Shown here: positions 44,355 to 52,315 of the stretch, piece by piece
Layout: every line of letters starts with the position of its first letter
How positions within the stretch are numbered: position 1 is the first letter of the stretch
Assembly: GCA_020638575.1 (NCBI GenBank)
Contig: JACKIH010000003.1
Location: 601,501 to 665,500 of the forward strand
Source of the DNA: Rhodospirillaceae bacterium
GTDB taxonomy: Bacteria; Pseudomonadota; Alphaproteobacteria; DSM-16000; Inquilinaceae
Length of the DNA: 64,000 nt
Direction: 5' to 3'
Position numbers and translations under genes: made by a program
The notes under the pieces: generated by a model
What the model was told of the DNA's origin: nothing
The model's database searches: none
Seen by the model: the letters and a program-made list of their open reading frames with translations, nothing else

Positions 44355-45359
44355 CTATTGGGCCGGCGGCGCCGGCATCACGATGGAGTCGTCGAGGAAT
44401 GCGTTGGTGTACGCCTCGGTCACGTCATACCCTTCGAATTCGAAGGAGTCAGCCACGAAGCCATAGGTCTCCTCCATCCGCGCCGGGTCGAAATGACCGA
44501 GCGGCAGGGTGCCGGCGTTGTCGTCGGTCATCAGCTCCACCACCAAATCCCAGTTGGCCCGCACGTCCACGGAATCCTGGCTGGCCGCCCGCGCCAGCGA
44601 CGACACGCAGGGGTCCGGATCGGCCACGCAGGCGGCGTAGGCGCGCTGGGTGGTCTCAACGAACGCCGTCACGGCATCCGGGTTCTCCGCCATGTAGTCG
44701 CCGTTGACGATGAAGGCGTTGCCGTAGGGATTGAAGCCGATATCCCGCAGCGCCACGAAGCCCATGTCGTCTCCGAAGATCCGCTCGTAAATGTAATGGA
44801 CGTTGTAGAAATGCGTGGTCGCATCGATCACGCCGGACTGCAGCGAGGCGATCTTGGCTTCCGGCGCGATGTTGACGAATTCCACGCTGTCCGGGTCGAC
44901 GCCGATGGCCGCAGCGATGGCCGGCCACATCTGGCGGGCGGCATCGAAGGGCGGGTTGCCGATGGTATGCCCGGCCAGATCCTCGTAGGTCTCGATGTCG
45001 CCGCCGCGCACCCAGTAGATGCCGTAGGGCGAGTTGACGTAGAGCGCCATTACGGCGACCACGTCGGCCCCCTCGCCGCGGCCCTGCAGCACCGTCGGCA
45101 TGTCGGCGATGCCGAATTGCACGGCACCGACACCGACCCGCTGCACGGACGCGCCGGAGCCGCGCCCTTCCTCGATGGTGAGATTGAGCCCGGCATCGCT
45201 ATACCAGCCCTGCTCGACCGCCCAATAGATCGGCGCATGGTCGCCGCCCGCGGTCCAGTTGAGGGTAACGGTTACCTCCTCCTGTGCCGCGGCCGGCAGG
45301 GCGCCCATCACCGCGGCGGCAGCGGCGATCAACGCCGTGCTGCTGTTGAAACCCTTCAT
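44355..45359 (-). CDS. NitT/TauT-type ABC transporter substrate-binding protein (NMT1/THI5-like)
   Basis: This 334-residue periplasmic receptor has a Sec signal peptide (residues 1-26, ...GALPAAAQ). The mature start VTVTLNWTAGGDHAPIYWAVEQGWYSDAGLNLTIEEGRGSG matches the NMT1/THI5/SsuA family (sulfonates, nitrate, thiamine pyrimidine precursors). LNW-x-x-x-xDHAPIY is closest in look to pyrimidine-precursor (ThiY-type) receptors, but this is only suggestive. ATG 45359 has GGGGAGG upstream. It is transcribed away from its permease and ATPase genes, which lie on the other strand beyond a repeat-bearing 240-bp region. Confidence 0.87.
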   Translation of the reverse strand: MKGFNSSTALIAAAAAVMGALPAAAQEEVTVTLNWTAGGDHAPIYWAVEQGWYSDAGLNLTIEEGRGSGASVQRVGVGAVQFGIADMPTVLQGRGEGADVVAVMALYVNSPYGIYWVRGGDIETYEDLAGHTIGNPPFDAARQMWPAIAAAIGVDPDSVEFVNIAPEAKIASLQSGVIDATTHFYNVHYIYERIFGDDMGFVALRDIGFNPYGNAFIVNGDYMAENPDAVTAFVETTQRAYAACVADPDPCVSSLARAASQDSVDVRANWDLVVELMTDDNAGTLPLGHFDPARMEETYGFVADSFEFEGYDVTEAYTNAFLDDSIVMPAPPAQ

Positions 45360-45472
45360 GGTGGTCCTCCCCAGTCTCTTTGGTGTGGTTTGGTTGGCAG
45401 GAGCAGCACCGCAGCGGCAAGCCGGGCGCCGGACTCGCAGAGAGCATAGCTTCGCCCGGCGCCGGCTCCAAC

Positions 45473-45517
45473 GGGTGCGTCCACCGGGCGGGTGCGTCCA
45501 CCGGCGGGTGCGTCTGG
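45473..45517. repeat. Three tandem 16-17-bp direct repeats in a divergent promoter region
   Basis: GGGTGCGTCCACCGGGC (45473-45489), GGGTGCGTCCACCGGC (45490-45505) and the partial copy GGGTGCGTCTGG (45506-45517) are in tandem between the divergent ABC receptor and permease genes. The position suggests a binding-site array, but recent slippage is equally possible. Confidence 0.6.
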
Positions 45518-45599
45518 ATGGCCGGCCGCGCGGTTTGCCATGCCGGGGCATTCATAGGATAGTGCCGGCCCTTTGCCGCCCTGCAGACCGAACGCGCCC

Positions 45600-46418
45600 A
45601 TGCCTGCCGACCAAACCTCAGCCACGCCACCCGGCAGCGCCGGCGAAGGCCATGCCCGCATCCGCCACGCGATGGCGCGCATCTGGCCTGCTCTGGCCGG
45701 CCACGCCCTGGTGATTTTGGTGTGGCACCTGACGGTGGTGTGGGGCGACATCGAATCCTTCATCCTGCCGACCCCGCTCGACACGCTGGCGACCCTGGGC
45801 GACGCCAGCTACCACTGGCCGCGCCACATCGCCATCACCGCGGCGGAGGTGTTCGGCGGCTATGCCCTGGCGCTGGCCATCGGCGTCGGGCTGGCGGTGG
45901 CCTTCTGCTGGTCGCGCGGGGTGGAGCGCGGCACCATGCCGGTGCTGGTCACGCTGAACATGATCCCCAAGGTCGCCATGGCGCCGCTGTTCATCGTGTG
46001 GCTGGGCTACGGCGTGTTTCCGAACATGGTGATCGCCTTCACCATCTCGTTCTTCCCGATCCTGTTGACGACCATGCGCGGGCTCCGGGAGGTGGAACCC
46101 GACCTGCTGGACCTGGTGCGCGCGCTCAACGGTTCGCGCTGGCAGATCTTCGCCAAGATCCAGCTTCCCGGCGCCCTGCCCTACCTGTTTTCCGGCATGA
46201 AGGTGGCGACGGTGCTGGCGGTGGCGGGCGCCATCGTCGGCGAGTTCATGGGATCGAGTGGCGGCCTCGGCTACCTGATGCAGAGCCGCCAGGGCTATCT
46301 CGACACCGCCGGCATGTTCATGGGCGTGATCCTGGTTACCCTTATCGGCGTGGCCATGTACGGCCTCGTCCTTCTCCTGGAGCGTCTCTTCGTGGTCAGC
46401 GATGCCCGCATCCAGTAG
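45600..46418 (+). CDS. NitT/TauT-type ABC transporter permease
   Basis: This 272-residue inner-membrane protein has about six membrane segments. The permease loop is EPDLLDLVRALNGSRWQIFAKIQLPGALPYLFSGMKVA near residues 170-205. LVTLNMIPKVAMAPLFIVWLGYGVFPNM is typical of the SsuC/TauC family. ATG 45600 is taken as start, though an in-frame ATG at 45573 cannot be excluded; the ribosome binding site is weak for both. Its 3' end overlaps the ATPase gene by 17 nt. Confidence 0.88.
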   Translation: MPADQTSATPPGSAGEGHARIRHAMARIWPALAGHALVILVWHLTVVWGDIESFILPTPLDTLATLGDASYHWPRHIAITAAEVFGGYALALAIGVGLAVAFCWSRGVERGTMPVLVTLNMIPKVAMAPLFIVWLGYGVFPNMVIAFTISFFPILLTTMRGLREVEPDLLDLVRALNGSRWQIFAKIQLPGALPYLFSGMKVATVLAVAGAIVGEFMGSSGGLGYLMQSRQGYLDTAGMFMGVILVTLIGVAMYGLVLLLERLFVVSDARIQ

Positions 46419-47238
46419 CCCCGTGGAGCTGGCGAAGCCGGCCGCCCGGCCGCCGCTCATCCGCATGCGGGGTGTGAAAAAGATCTACCGCACCCGCGGC
46501 CAGGAGGTGCTGGCGGTACAGGACGTGACGCTGGACGTGGACGAGGGCGAGCTGGTGACGCTGGTCGGCCCGTCGGGCTGCGGCAAGTCCACCGTGCTGA
46601 AGATCCTCGCCGGGCTGCACCCCCACGACGAGGGCGAGGTGCAGATCGGCGGCCCCGACCATCCCTTCCAGGGCGGCCGCGACGTCGGCATGGTGTTTCA
46701 GCAGCCGCTGCTGCTGAAGTGGCGGTGCATCCTCGACAACGTGATGCTGCCGGCGGAAATCCTCGGCCTGCCGCGAAAGGCGGCGCGCGAGCGCGCCCGC
46801 GACCTGCTGGCCATGGTCGGCCTGCCGGGGGTGGAGGGCCGCTATCCCTACGAGCTGTCCGGCGGCATGCAGCAGCGCGCGGCCATCGCGCGCGCCTTCG
46901 TGCACGACCCCAAGGTGGTGCTGATGGACGAGCCCTTCGGGGCGCTCGACGCGCTCACCCGCGAGCGCATGAACCTGGAGCTGCTGCGCATCTGGGCCGA
47001 CAGCCGCAAGACCATCCTGTTCGTCACCCACGGCATCCAGGAAGCGGTGTTCCTGGCGACGCGCGTGGCGGTGCTGACCAGCGGCCCGGCGCGCATGGCC
47101 GACACCTTCACCGTCGACCTGCCCATGCCGCGCGACCTGGACCTGCACAACGACCCCAAATTCGGGGCCTACACCCACCGCATCTACCGTCTGCTGGGCC
47201 TGTCCACCGACGGCTCGACCAACACCAGAAGAGACTAG
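46402..47238 (+). CDS. NitT/TauT-type ABC transporter ATP-binding protein
   Basis: This 278-residue ATPase has Walker A GPSGCGKST near residue 54, the signature LSGGMQQRAAIARAF, Walker B VVLMDEPFGALDALTRE and H-loop FVTHGIQEAVFLATRV, matching SsuB/TauB. The Q-loop MVFQQPLLLKWRCILDNVMLPAEILGLP is family-like. It is followed 12 nt later by the MetE-like gene, so transporter and enzyme are likely co-expressed. Confidence 0.92.
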   Translation: MPASSSPVELAKPAARPPLIRMRGVKKIYRTRGQEVLAVQDVTLDVDEGELVTLVGPSGCGKSTVLKILAGLHPHDEGEVQIGGPDHPFQGGRDVGMVFQQPLLLKWRCILDNVMLPAEILGLPRKAARERARDLLAMVGLPGVEGRYPYELSGGMQQRAAIARAFVHDPKVVLMDEPFGALDALTRERMNLELLRIWADSRKTILFVTHGIQEAVFLATRVAVLTSGPARMADTFTVDLPMPRDLDLHNDPKFGAYTHRIYRLLGLSTDGSTNTRRD

Positions 47239-47250
47239 GGAGACGTACCC

Positions 47251-48264
47251 ATGAGCGAAATCCGCACCACTGTCGTCGGCTCCTATCCGGTGCCCGCCTG
47301 GCTGGTGGCGGCGCCGTCGCAACAGGCGGTGATCGACGCCACGCGCGTGGTGCTGGCCACCCAGGAACAGGCCGGCATCGACCTGGTGTGCGACGGCGAA
47401 CTCTACCGGTTCGACATCAACCACCCCGAAACCAACGGGATGATCGAGTATTTCACCCGGCCCATGTCGGGCATCCGCTCGGCCGTCACGTTCGAGGAAC
47501 TGGTGGCCTACCGGGCGAAGTCCGGCATGCGCTTCCGCGCCAAGCCGCCGGGCGTGGTGGACGGCCCCATCGGCCACGGCACGCTCGACCTGGCGGCCGC
47601 CTGCGCCCAGGCCAAGGCGCTGACGACGCGGCCGCTGAAGTTCACCGTCACCGGCCCGCACATGCTGTCGAAAACCCTGCTCGACCACCATTACGGCGAC
47701 CCCGAGCTGCTGGCCCACGCCATCGCCGCGGTGCTCGCCGAACAGGTTAAGCACCTGAACGCCGACGTGGTGCAGCTCGACGAAGCCAACCTGCCGGGCC
47801 ACCCCGAAGAGGCGCGCTGGGCGGCCGCGGCCATCAACACCGTGCTGTCGGCCGTGCGCGGCACGCCGGCGGTGCACTTGTGCTTCGGCAACTACGGCGG
47901 CCAGACCGTGCAGTCGGGCACCTGGGGCCACCTGATGGACTACCTGAACGCGCTGAAGGCCGACCACATCGTGATGGAATGTGCCCGCCGTCCGGCCGAC
48001 GAGCTGGCGGTGTTCAAGGACTTGCGGCCGGAAATCGGCTTCGGCCTCGGCGTCATCGACATCAAGGACAACCAGGTGGAGACCGCCGACGACGTGGCCC
48101 GCCGCATCGAGCGTGCCGATGCCGTGCTGGGCGCCGGCCGGGTGAAGTACATCCACCCCGATTGCGGCTTCTGGATGCTGCCGCGCTCGGTGGCCGATGC
48201 GAAGATCCGCGCCATCGTCGCCGGCCGCGATCTCTACTACGGCCGCCAGCAGCAGGCGGCGTAG
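47251..48264 (+). CDS. Cobalamin-independent methionine synthase C-terminal-like protein (core MetE type)
   Basis: This 337-residue protein corresponds to the catalytic barrel of MetE without the N-terminal half. Zinc-ligand positions are conserved: His and Cys in VHLCFGNYGG, Glu in IVMECARRP and Cys in HPDCGFWMLPR. TTVVGSYPVP and FTVTGPHMLSKTLLDHHYGDPELLA are MetE/UROD-superfamily landmarks. Stand-alone core MetEs act on methyl donors or thiols other than methyl-tetrahydrofolate-polyglutamate, some using methylcobalamin. Co-occurrence with a NitT/TauT importer suggests a methylated or sulfur-containing imported substrate. ATG 47251 has GGGAGACG upstream. Confidence 0.85.
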   Translation: MSEIRTTVVGSYPVPAWLVAAPSQQAVIDATRVVLATQEQAGIDLVCDGELYRFDINHPETNGMIEYFTRPMSGIRSAVTFEELVAYRAKSGMRFRAKPPGVVDGPIGHGTLDLAAACAQAKALTTRPLKFTVTGPHMLSKTLLDHHYGDPELLAHAIAAVLAEQVKHLNADVVQLDEANLPGHPEEARWAAAAINTVLSAVRGTPAVHLCFGNYGGQTVQSGTWGHLMDYLNALKADHIVMECARRPADELAVFKDLRPEIGFGLGVIDIKDNQVETADDVARRIERADAVLGAGRVKYIHPDCGFWMLPRSVADAKIRAIVAGRDLYYGRQQQAA

Positions 48265-48280
48265 ACAGGCCCATTTCTGG

Positions 48281-48346
48281 CGTCATCCTCGCACAGGAGC
48301 GGATCTCTCTGATTTCATTGGGATCCCCGCATCCGTGGGGATGACG
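48281..48346. repeat. REP-like palindromic element
   Basis: The element is bounded by inverted 8-mers CGTCATCC (48281-48288) and GGATGACG (48339-48346). The right half forms a hairpin, ATCCCC (48323-48328) with GGGGAT (48337-48342). The CGTCATCCCCG/CGGGGATGACG theme is typical of dispersed palindromic repeats in alphaproteobacteria. It lies between convergent genes and may double as a terminator. Confidence 0.5.
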
Positions 48347-48376
48347 GTATGCCCTTGGGGGCGGACCGAGCTGCGA

Positions 48377-48784
48377 TCACGGGTGCATCCTGGCACCCTT
48401 GGTGACCTTGTCGACGAGCTTCTTGTCGTCGCGCAGGCCGAGGCCGACGAGGTTCAACGCTTCGGTCGGGTACTGGCGCACCGATGCCCGGTTCGCCGCG
48501 TCGTGCCCGGTGGCAAACATGTCCTCGATATAGATCGACAGGCGCACGCTGCGCTCCAGCGCGCGCTGGTGGATCTTCGTCAGCCCGGCGCGGTCGGCGG
48601 TCAACACGATCATCGGCTGGATGATCAAGGGCGTGTAGAGCACGCCGCTGGCATCGACGTAGGGTTCGCCCAGCAGGGTGGCGTTGCCGCCCAGAACACC
48701 GCTGGTGAGGAAGGCGGTCACGTTCAGCTTCTGCCAGGTCAGCAGGTCGTCCCGCACGACGATGGCGATCTTGGTGTCAAACAT
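48377..48784 (-). CDS. DUF2000-like hypothetical protein
   Basis: This 135-residue protein begins MFDTKIAIVVRDDLLTWQKLNVTAFLTSGVLGG and contains YTPLIIQPMIVLTADRAGLTKIHQRALERSVRLSIYIEDMFATGHDAANRASV. This is the pattern I associate with DUF2000, an alpha/beta family of unknown function found near regulators. No catalytic motif is assigned. ATG 48784 has GGAAAGAG upstream. It overlaps the MarR regulator's 3' end by 8 nt, so the two are an operon and this protein is the likely target of that regulator. Confidence 0.75.
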   Translation of the reverse strand: MFDTKIAIVVRDDLLTWQKLNVTAFLTSGVLGGNATLLGEPYVDASGVLYTPLIIQPMIVLTADRAGLTKIHQRALERSVRLSIYIEDMFATGHDAANRASVRQYPTEALNLVGLGLRDDKKLVDKVTKGARMHP

Positions 48785-49238
48785 GCTCTTTCCACATCTT
48801 CTGGTCGCCCAGGTGCCGGAGGCGCTGGAGAAACGCGCCGTCCGGACCGCCAAGAACAGCGGCCGCCTCGGCATTCAGGCGGTCCATCGCCGCATCCAGG
48901 GGCCCGGCAAGGTCGCGGGCGCGCGCCGTGGCGACGATCTGCTGGGCCCGCCGGTCGCTGGGATCGGCCCGGCGCTCCACCAGGCCGAGCGCTTCCAGCC
49001 GGTCGACCACGCCGGTGATACTGGCACTGTCCAGCACCATGCGCTGGCCCAGCTCCGCCCCGCTCAGCCCGCCGGTGTCCCCCAGCACCTTCAGCACCGC
49101 GTACTGAACGGGCGTCACGCCGAAGGGGGCGAGCAGCTCGCGCGCGCGGCGCGTCACCTGCTGGGCGGCCTTGCCGGCCAGGAAGCTGATGCAATCCTCG
49201 ATCTTGTCCAACCGTGCGGCCCCGGCTTTGCTCGTCAA
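48777..49238 (-). CDS. MarR-family transcriptional regulator
   Basis: This repressor of about 153 residues has a MarR winged helix (GGLSGAELGQRMVLDSASITGVVDRLEALGLVERRADPSDRRAQQIVAT, where DPxDRRAxxI is the wing motif) and flanking dimer helices. The start is uncertain. TTG 49238 places a perfect palindrome just upstream; TTG 49271 would swallow that palindrome into the coding region, and TTG 49211 is also possible. It probably autoregulates and controls the overlapping DUF2000-like gene, releasing DNA on binding a phenolic or oxidant signal, as is common in the family. Confidence 0.85.
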   Translation of the reverse strand: MTSKAGAARLDKIEDCISFLAGKAAQQVTRRARELLAPFGVTPVQYAVLKVLGDTGGLSGAELGQRMVLDSASITGVVDRLEALGLVERRADPSDRRAQQIVATARARDLAGPLDAAMDRLNAEAAAVLGGPDGAFLQRLRHLGDQKMWKEHV

Positions 49239-49245
49239 CGTATAT

Positions 49246-49257
49246 CTTGTATACAAG
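49246..49257. promoter_or_regulatory. Candidate MarR operator
   Basis: CTTGTATACAAG is a perfect 12-bp palindrome, an AT-rich sequence embedded in GC-rich DNA, 8 nt upstream of the preferred TTG start of the MarR gene. TTGTATACAA-type palindromes are typical MarR-family sites, so autoregulation is likely. Confidence 0.65.
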
Positions 49258-49343
49258 CAAAGTGTACGCAAGGCAAATGCACCGAAGCCGGGGGTCGCGG
49301 GGCTTCGCGGGATGGGCCAGGGAAGACCGGCAGTGCTGCCTGC

Positions 49344-50378
49344 TTAGACGATCAAAGCCCCGCCCAGCAGGACCGCGCCGATCCACAGCGTTTGGGCCAC
49401 CATCAGCAGGATGGCGCGCAGGCCCAGCGTCTTCAGGCCGACAAAATCGGTCTTCAGGCCGATGGCGGCCACCGCCAGCACCAGCAGCAGCTCGCCGGCC
49501 TGCGAACCGGCGGCGACCACGCCGTCCGGCACCAAGGCGAAGCTGTTGGCTGCAGCCAGCACGATGAAGCCGATGAGGAACCACGGCAGCAGCGGCGGCG
49601 GCCTGATGTCGGTGCCGGTGTGCCAGGTGGCCCGCACCCACAGGCCCAGCAGCACCACCACCGGGGCCAGCATGCTCACGCGCACCAGCTTGATCAGCGT
49701 GGCCACGTCGCCGGTCTCATGGTCCACCACATAGCCGGCACCGATCACCTGGGGCACGTTGTGGATCGACCCGCCGAGGAACAGCCCGGCGGCCGGCGGC
49801 GGCAGGTCCAGCGCCTGGACGATGAAGGGATAGATGAGGAACACCGCGGTCGACAGCGCGGTGACGCCGAGCACGGTGAACAGCGTCTCGCGATCGCCGC
49901 CGGGACGCTGCGGCAGCACCGCGGACACGGCGACGGCCGCACTCGACCCGCAGATCGCCGTGGCAGCACCCGTAAGGATGCCGAACAGGGTGGAGAAGCC
50001 CAGCAGCCGGGCCAGCACCACTCCCACGGCAATGGTCGATGCCATGCCCAGCAAGGTAAAGCAAATGGCCGGGACGGTGAGCGTGCTGAGCTGGCTGACG
50101 CCGATGCGCAGGCCCAGCAGCATCACGCCCAGGTGAAGCACCGTGCGGCTCGCCAGCCCCAGGCCCGGCGCCAGGCGGGCCGCCCCCAGGCGGGCATGGG
50201 CCAACGGCCCCAGCAGCAGCCCCAGGACAAGCACGTAGAGCAGCCCCGGCCCGCCCACCAGGTGGGCCACCCCCATGCCGGCCGCAGCCACGGCGACCGC
50301 CAGCACCACCCCCGGCACGGCGGGCGACAGGGCGGCAAGCCGGGTGGACAGGCTGGGGACGGAGGGATCGCTCGGCAT
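49344..50378 (-). CDS. YeiH-type putative sulfate exporter family protein
   Basis: This 344-residue polytopic inner-membrane protein of the YeiH/UPF0324 (PSE) family has about ten membrane segments. Family landmarks are LGVMLLGLRIGVSQL, GAATAICGSSAAVAVSAVLP and GGSIHNVPQVIGAGYVV, and the C-terminal GLKTDFVGLKTLGLRAILL. It is called a sulfate exporter in databases, but the substrate is not established for most members. ATG 50378. Single gene, between the MarR operon and the B12 uptake genes. Confidence 0.9.
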   Translation of the reverse strand: MPSDPSVPSLSTRLAALSPAVPGVVLAVAVAAAGMGVAHLVGGPGLLYVLVLGLLLGPLAHARLGAARLAPGLGLASRTVLHLGVMLLGLRIGVSQLSTLTVPAICFTLLGMASTIAVGVVLARLLGFSTLFGILTGAATAICGSSAAVAVSAVLPQRPGGDRETLFTVLGVTALSTAVFLIYPFIVQALDLPPPAAGLFLGGSIHNVPQVIGAGYVVDHETGDVATLIKLVRVSMLAPVVVLLGLWVRATWHTGTDIRPPPLLPWFLIGFIVLAAANSFALVPDGVVAAGSQAGELLLVLAVAAIGLKTDFVGLKTLGLRAILLMVAQTLWIGAVLLGGALIV

Positions 50379-50477
50379 CGGTACTCGGCAGCAGCGGAAC
50401 AGGCGTGGCGCCGGCTCTTGGCCGGCCTCCGCCTGCCTAGCAGGTCGGCAACCCCGATGCCTACGGCCGCATTGCAG

Positions 50478-51287
50478 TCATTCTCCGCGGCAACCGGGGT
50501 CGACCGCCCAGGGGACCACGAAGCGGCAGCCGTCGTGGCGGACCTCCAGGGCCTGGACGCCGTAGGCTTGGCGCACCGTGTCGACCGTCAGGGCCGCCTC
50601 GGGCGGACCGTCGGCGACGATGCGGCCGGCCGCCAGCACCACCACGCGGTGGCAGTAGCGGCTGGCCAGCGCCAGGTCGTGCATGACCACGGCGACGCTG
50701 CCGCCTGCTACCGCGGCCCGGTGCAGGATGTCCATGATTTCGATCTGATGGCGCGGGTCGAGGGCGGCCACCGGCTCGTCGGCCAGCATGATGGAGGCTT
50801 CCACGGCCAGCACGCGCGCCAGCATCACGCGCGCCTGCTCGCCGCCCGACAGGGTGGTGCAGCTCCGCCCCGACAGGTGGGCAACACCGGTGCGCGCGAT
50901 GGCCGTGTCGACCGCCCGGCGGTCGTCCGCCGTCGCGCGGCGCCAGGCGCGGGTATGCGGAATGCGCCCCAGTTCCACCACGCGGCGCACGGTCACCGGC
51001 CATTCCACCCGATGTCCCTGGGGCAGGTAGGCGAGCCGCGCGGCCAGGCGGTGGCGCGGCCAGCGCTCCACGGCCGTGCCATCCAGTGCCACGCGGCCGC
51101 CGGCGAGTGGCTGCAGGCCGGCCAGTGCCCGCACCAGCGTCGTCTTGCCCGAACCGTTGGGGCCGACGATGCCGAGCAGCTCGCCCGGCCGGATGGCGAG
51201 CGTGACGCCATCGAGGACCGTGCAGCCGCCCAGGCGCACCACCGCGGCCGCGGCCTCCAGCGGAGCGGCGCTCACAGCGGCGCTCAC
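50478..51287 (-). CDS. btuD: Vitamin B12/iron-siderophore-type ABC ATP-binding protein (BtuD-like)
   Basis: This 269-residue ATPase of the FecE/BtuD group is the last gene of the B12 uptake operon. Walker A is GPNGSGKTT near residue 41, followed by LSGGEQARVMLARVL, Walker B ASIMLADEPVAALD and H-loop VVMHDLALASRYC. The preferred start is GTG 51287, overlapping the permease stop as GTGA. A second in-frame GTG at 51275 arises from a 12-bp direct repeat, so the N-terminus could be four residues shorter. B12 specificity rests on the riboswitch and receptor upstream. Confidence 0.88.
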   Translation of the reverse strand: MSAAVSAAPLEAAAAVVRLGGCTVLDGVTLAIRPGELLGIVGPNGSGKTTLVRALAGLQPLAGGRVALDGTAVERWPRHRLAARLAYLPQGHRVEWPVTVRRVVELGRIPHTRAWRRATADDRRAVDTAIARTGVAHLSGRSCTTLSGGEQARVMLARVLAVEASIMLADEPVAALDPRHQIEIMDILHRAAVAGGSVAVVMHDLALASRYCHRVVVLAAGRIVADGPPEAALTVDTVRQAYGVQALEVRHDGCRFVVPWAVDPGCRGE

Positions 51288-52315
51288 AGCGGCGCTCCCC
51301 GGCCGGTGCGCAAGATCAGCCAGAAGAAGAAGGGGGCCCCCACCAGCGAGGTCACGACGCCCAGCATCAGGTCCTGGTCGGTGGGGAGCAGGCGGATCAG
51401 CAGGTCGGCCGCCACCAGCAGCACCGCCCCGGCGAGTGCCGACGGCAGCAGCACCCGCCTCGGCTGGTGGCGCACCAGCGGGCGCACCAGGTGCGGGCAC
51501 ACCAGCCCGACGAAACCGATACCGCCGGCCACTGCCACGCCAGAGGCCACCGCCAGCGCGGTGCCGGCGATAATCTGGATGCGCAGGCGGCGCAGCCCGA
51601 TGCCAAGCGAACGGGCCGCCTCCTCCCCCAGGATGAGCGCATCGAGCCCGCGCCCGGAGGTGAACAGCAGCAGCGCCCCCACGGCCATGAACGGCGCCAC
51701 CAGCCCGACATCGGCGAAGCTGCGGTCGGCGACCGAGCCGAGCAGCCATTCCACCATCTCCGCCAGGGCGAACGGATTGGGCGACAGGTTCATGGCAAGG
51801 GAGGTGAGCGCCACGGCGAAGCCGGAGATGGCGACGCCCGCCAGGATCACGGTGAGCGTGGTGGCGTTGCGCGCGGCCAGCACGTACAGCACCAAGGTCG
51901 CCAGCGTCGCCCCGGCCATGGCCGCCAGCGGTTGGGCCAGGGGCCAGATGGCGGAAATGCCGAAGTAAAGGGAGATGACGGCGCCGAGGGCGGCACTGGC
52001 GGTCACGCCGATGACGCCGGGATCGGCCAGAGGGTTCCGCAAGAGCCCCTGCAGGGCCGCCCCCGCCAGCCCGTTGGCGGCACCGATCAGGGCGGCCAGC
52101 AGAATGCGCGGCAGGCGGATGTCCTGCACGATCACGGCGATACGCGGATCGCCCGCCCCGAACAGGCCGTCCACCACCTCGCCAGCACCGATGGGCGCAT
52201 AGCCCACGAACAGCGCGGCGAAGGACACCAGGCACAGGAGAGTCAGCAAGCCAGCCGATACCACGGCATGGCGCGCGGCACCGCTGGCAACCGGTTGGGG
52301 CGCGACCCCGCTCAT
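51284..52315 (-). CDS. btuC: FecCD-family ABC permease (BtuC-like)
   Basis: This 343-residue inner-membrane permease of the FecCD family has about ten membrane segments. ALIGAANGLAGAALQGLLRNPLADPGVIGVTASAALGAV near residues 75-110 is diagnostic for this family, as is GGIGFVGLVCPHLVRPLVRHQPRRVLLPSALAGAVLL. ATG 52315 overlaps the stop of the receptor gene. It makes the transmembrane channel for cobalamin (or a siderophore) delivered by the BtuF-like protein. Confidence 0.9.
   Translation of the reverse strand: MSGVAPQPVASGAARHAVVSAGLLTLLCLVSFAALFVGYAPIGAGEVVDGLFGAGDPRIAVIVQDIRLPRILLAALIGAANGLAGAALQGLLRNPLADPGVIGVTASAALGAVISLYFGISAIWPLAQPLAAMAGATLATLVLYVLAARNATTLTVILAGVAISGFAVALTSLAMNLSPNPFALAEMVEWLLGSVADRSFADVGLVAPFMAVGALLLFTSGRGLDALILGEEAARSLGIGLRRLRIQIIAGTALAVASGVAVAGGIGFVGLVCPHLVRPLVRHQPRRVLLPSALAGAVLLVAADLLIRLLPTDQDLMLGVVTSLVGAPFFFWLILRTGRGAPL

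Noticed and set aside
48678..51968. Plus-strand open frame of 1096 codons
   Set aside because: It is antisense to MarR, the YeiH-type exporter and btu genes with recognisable proteins; the composition is an Arg/Gln/His artefact.
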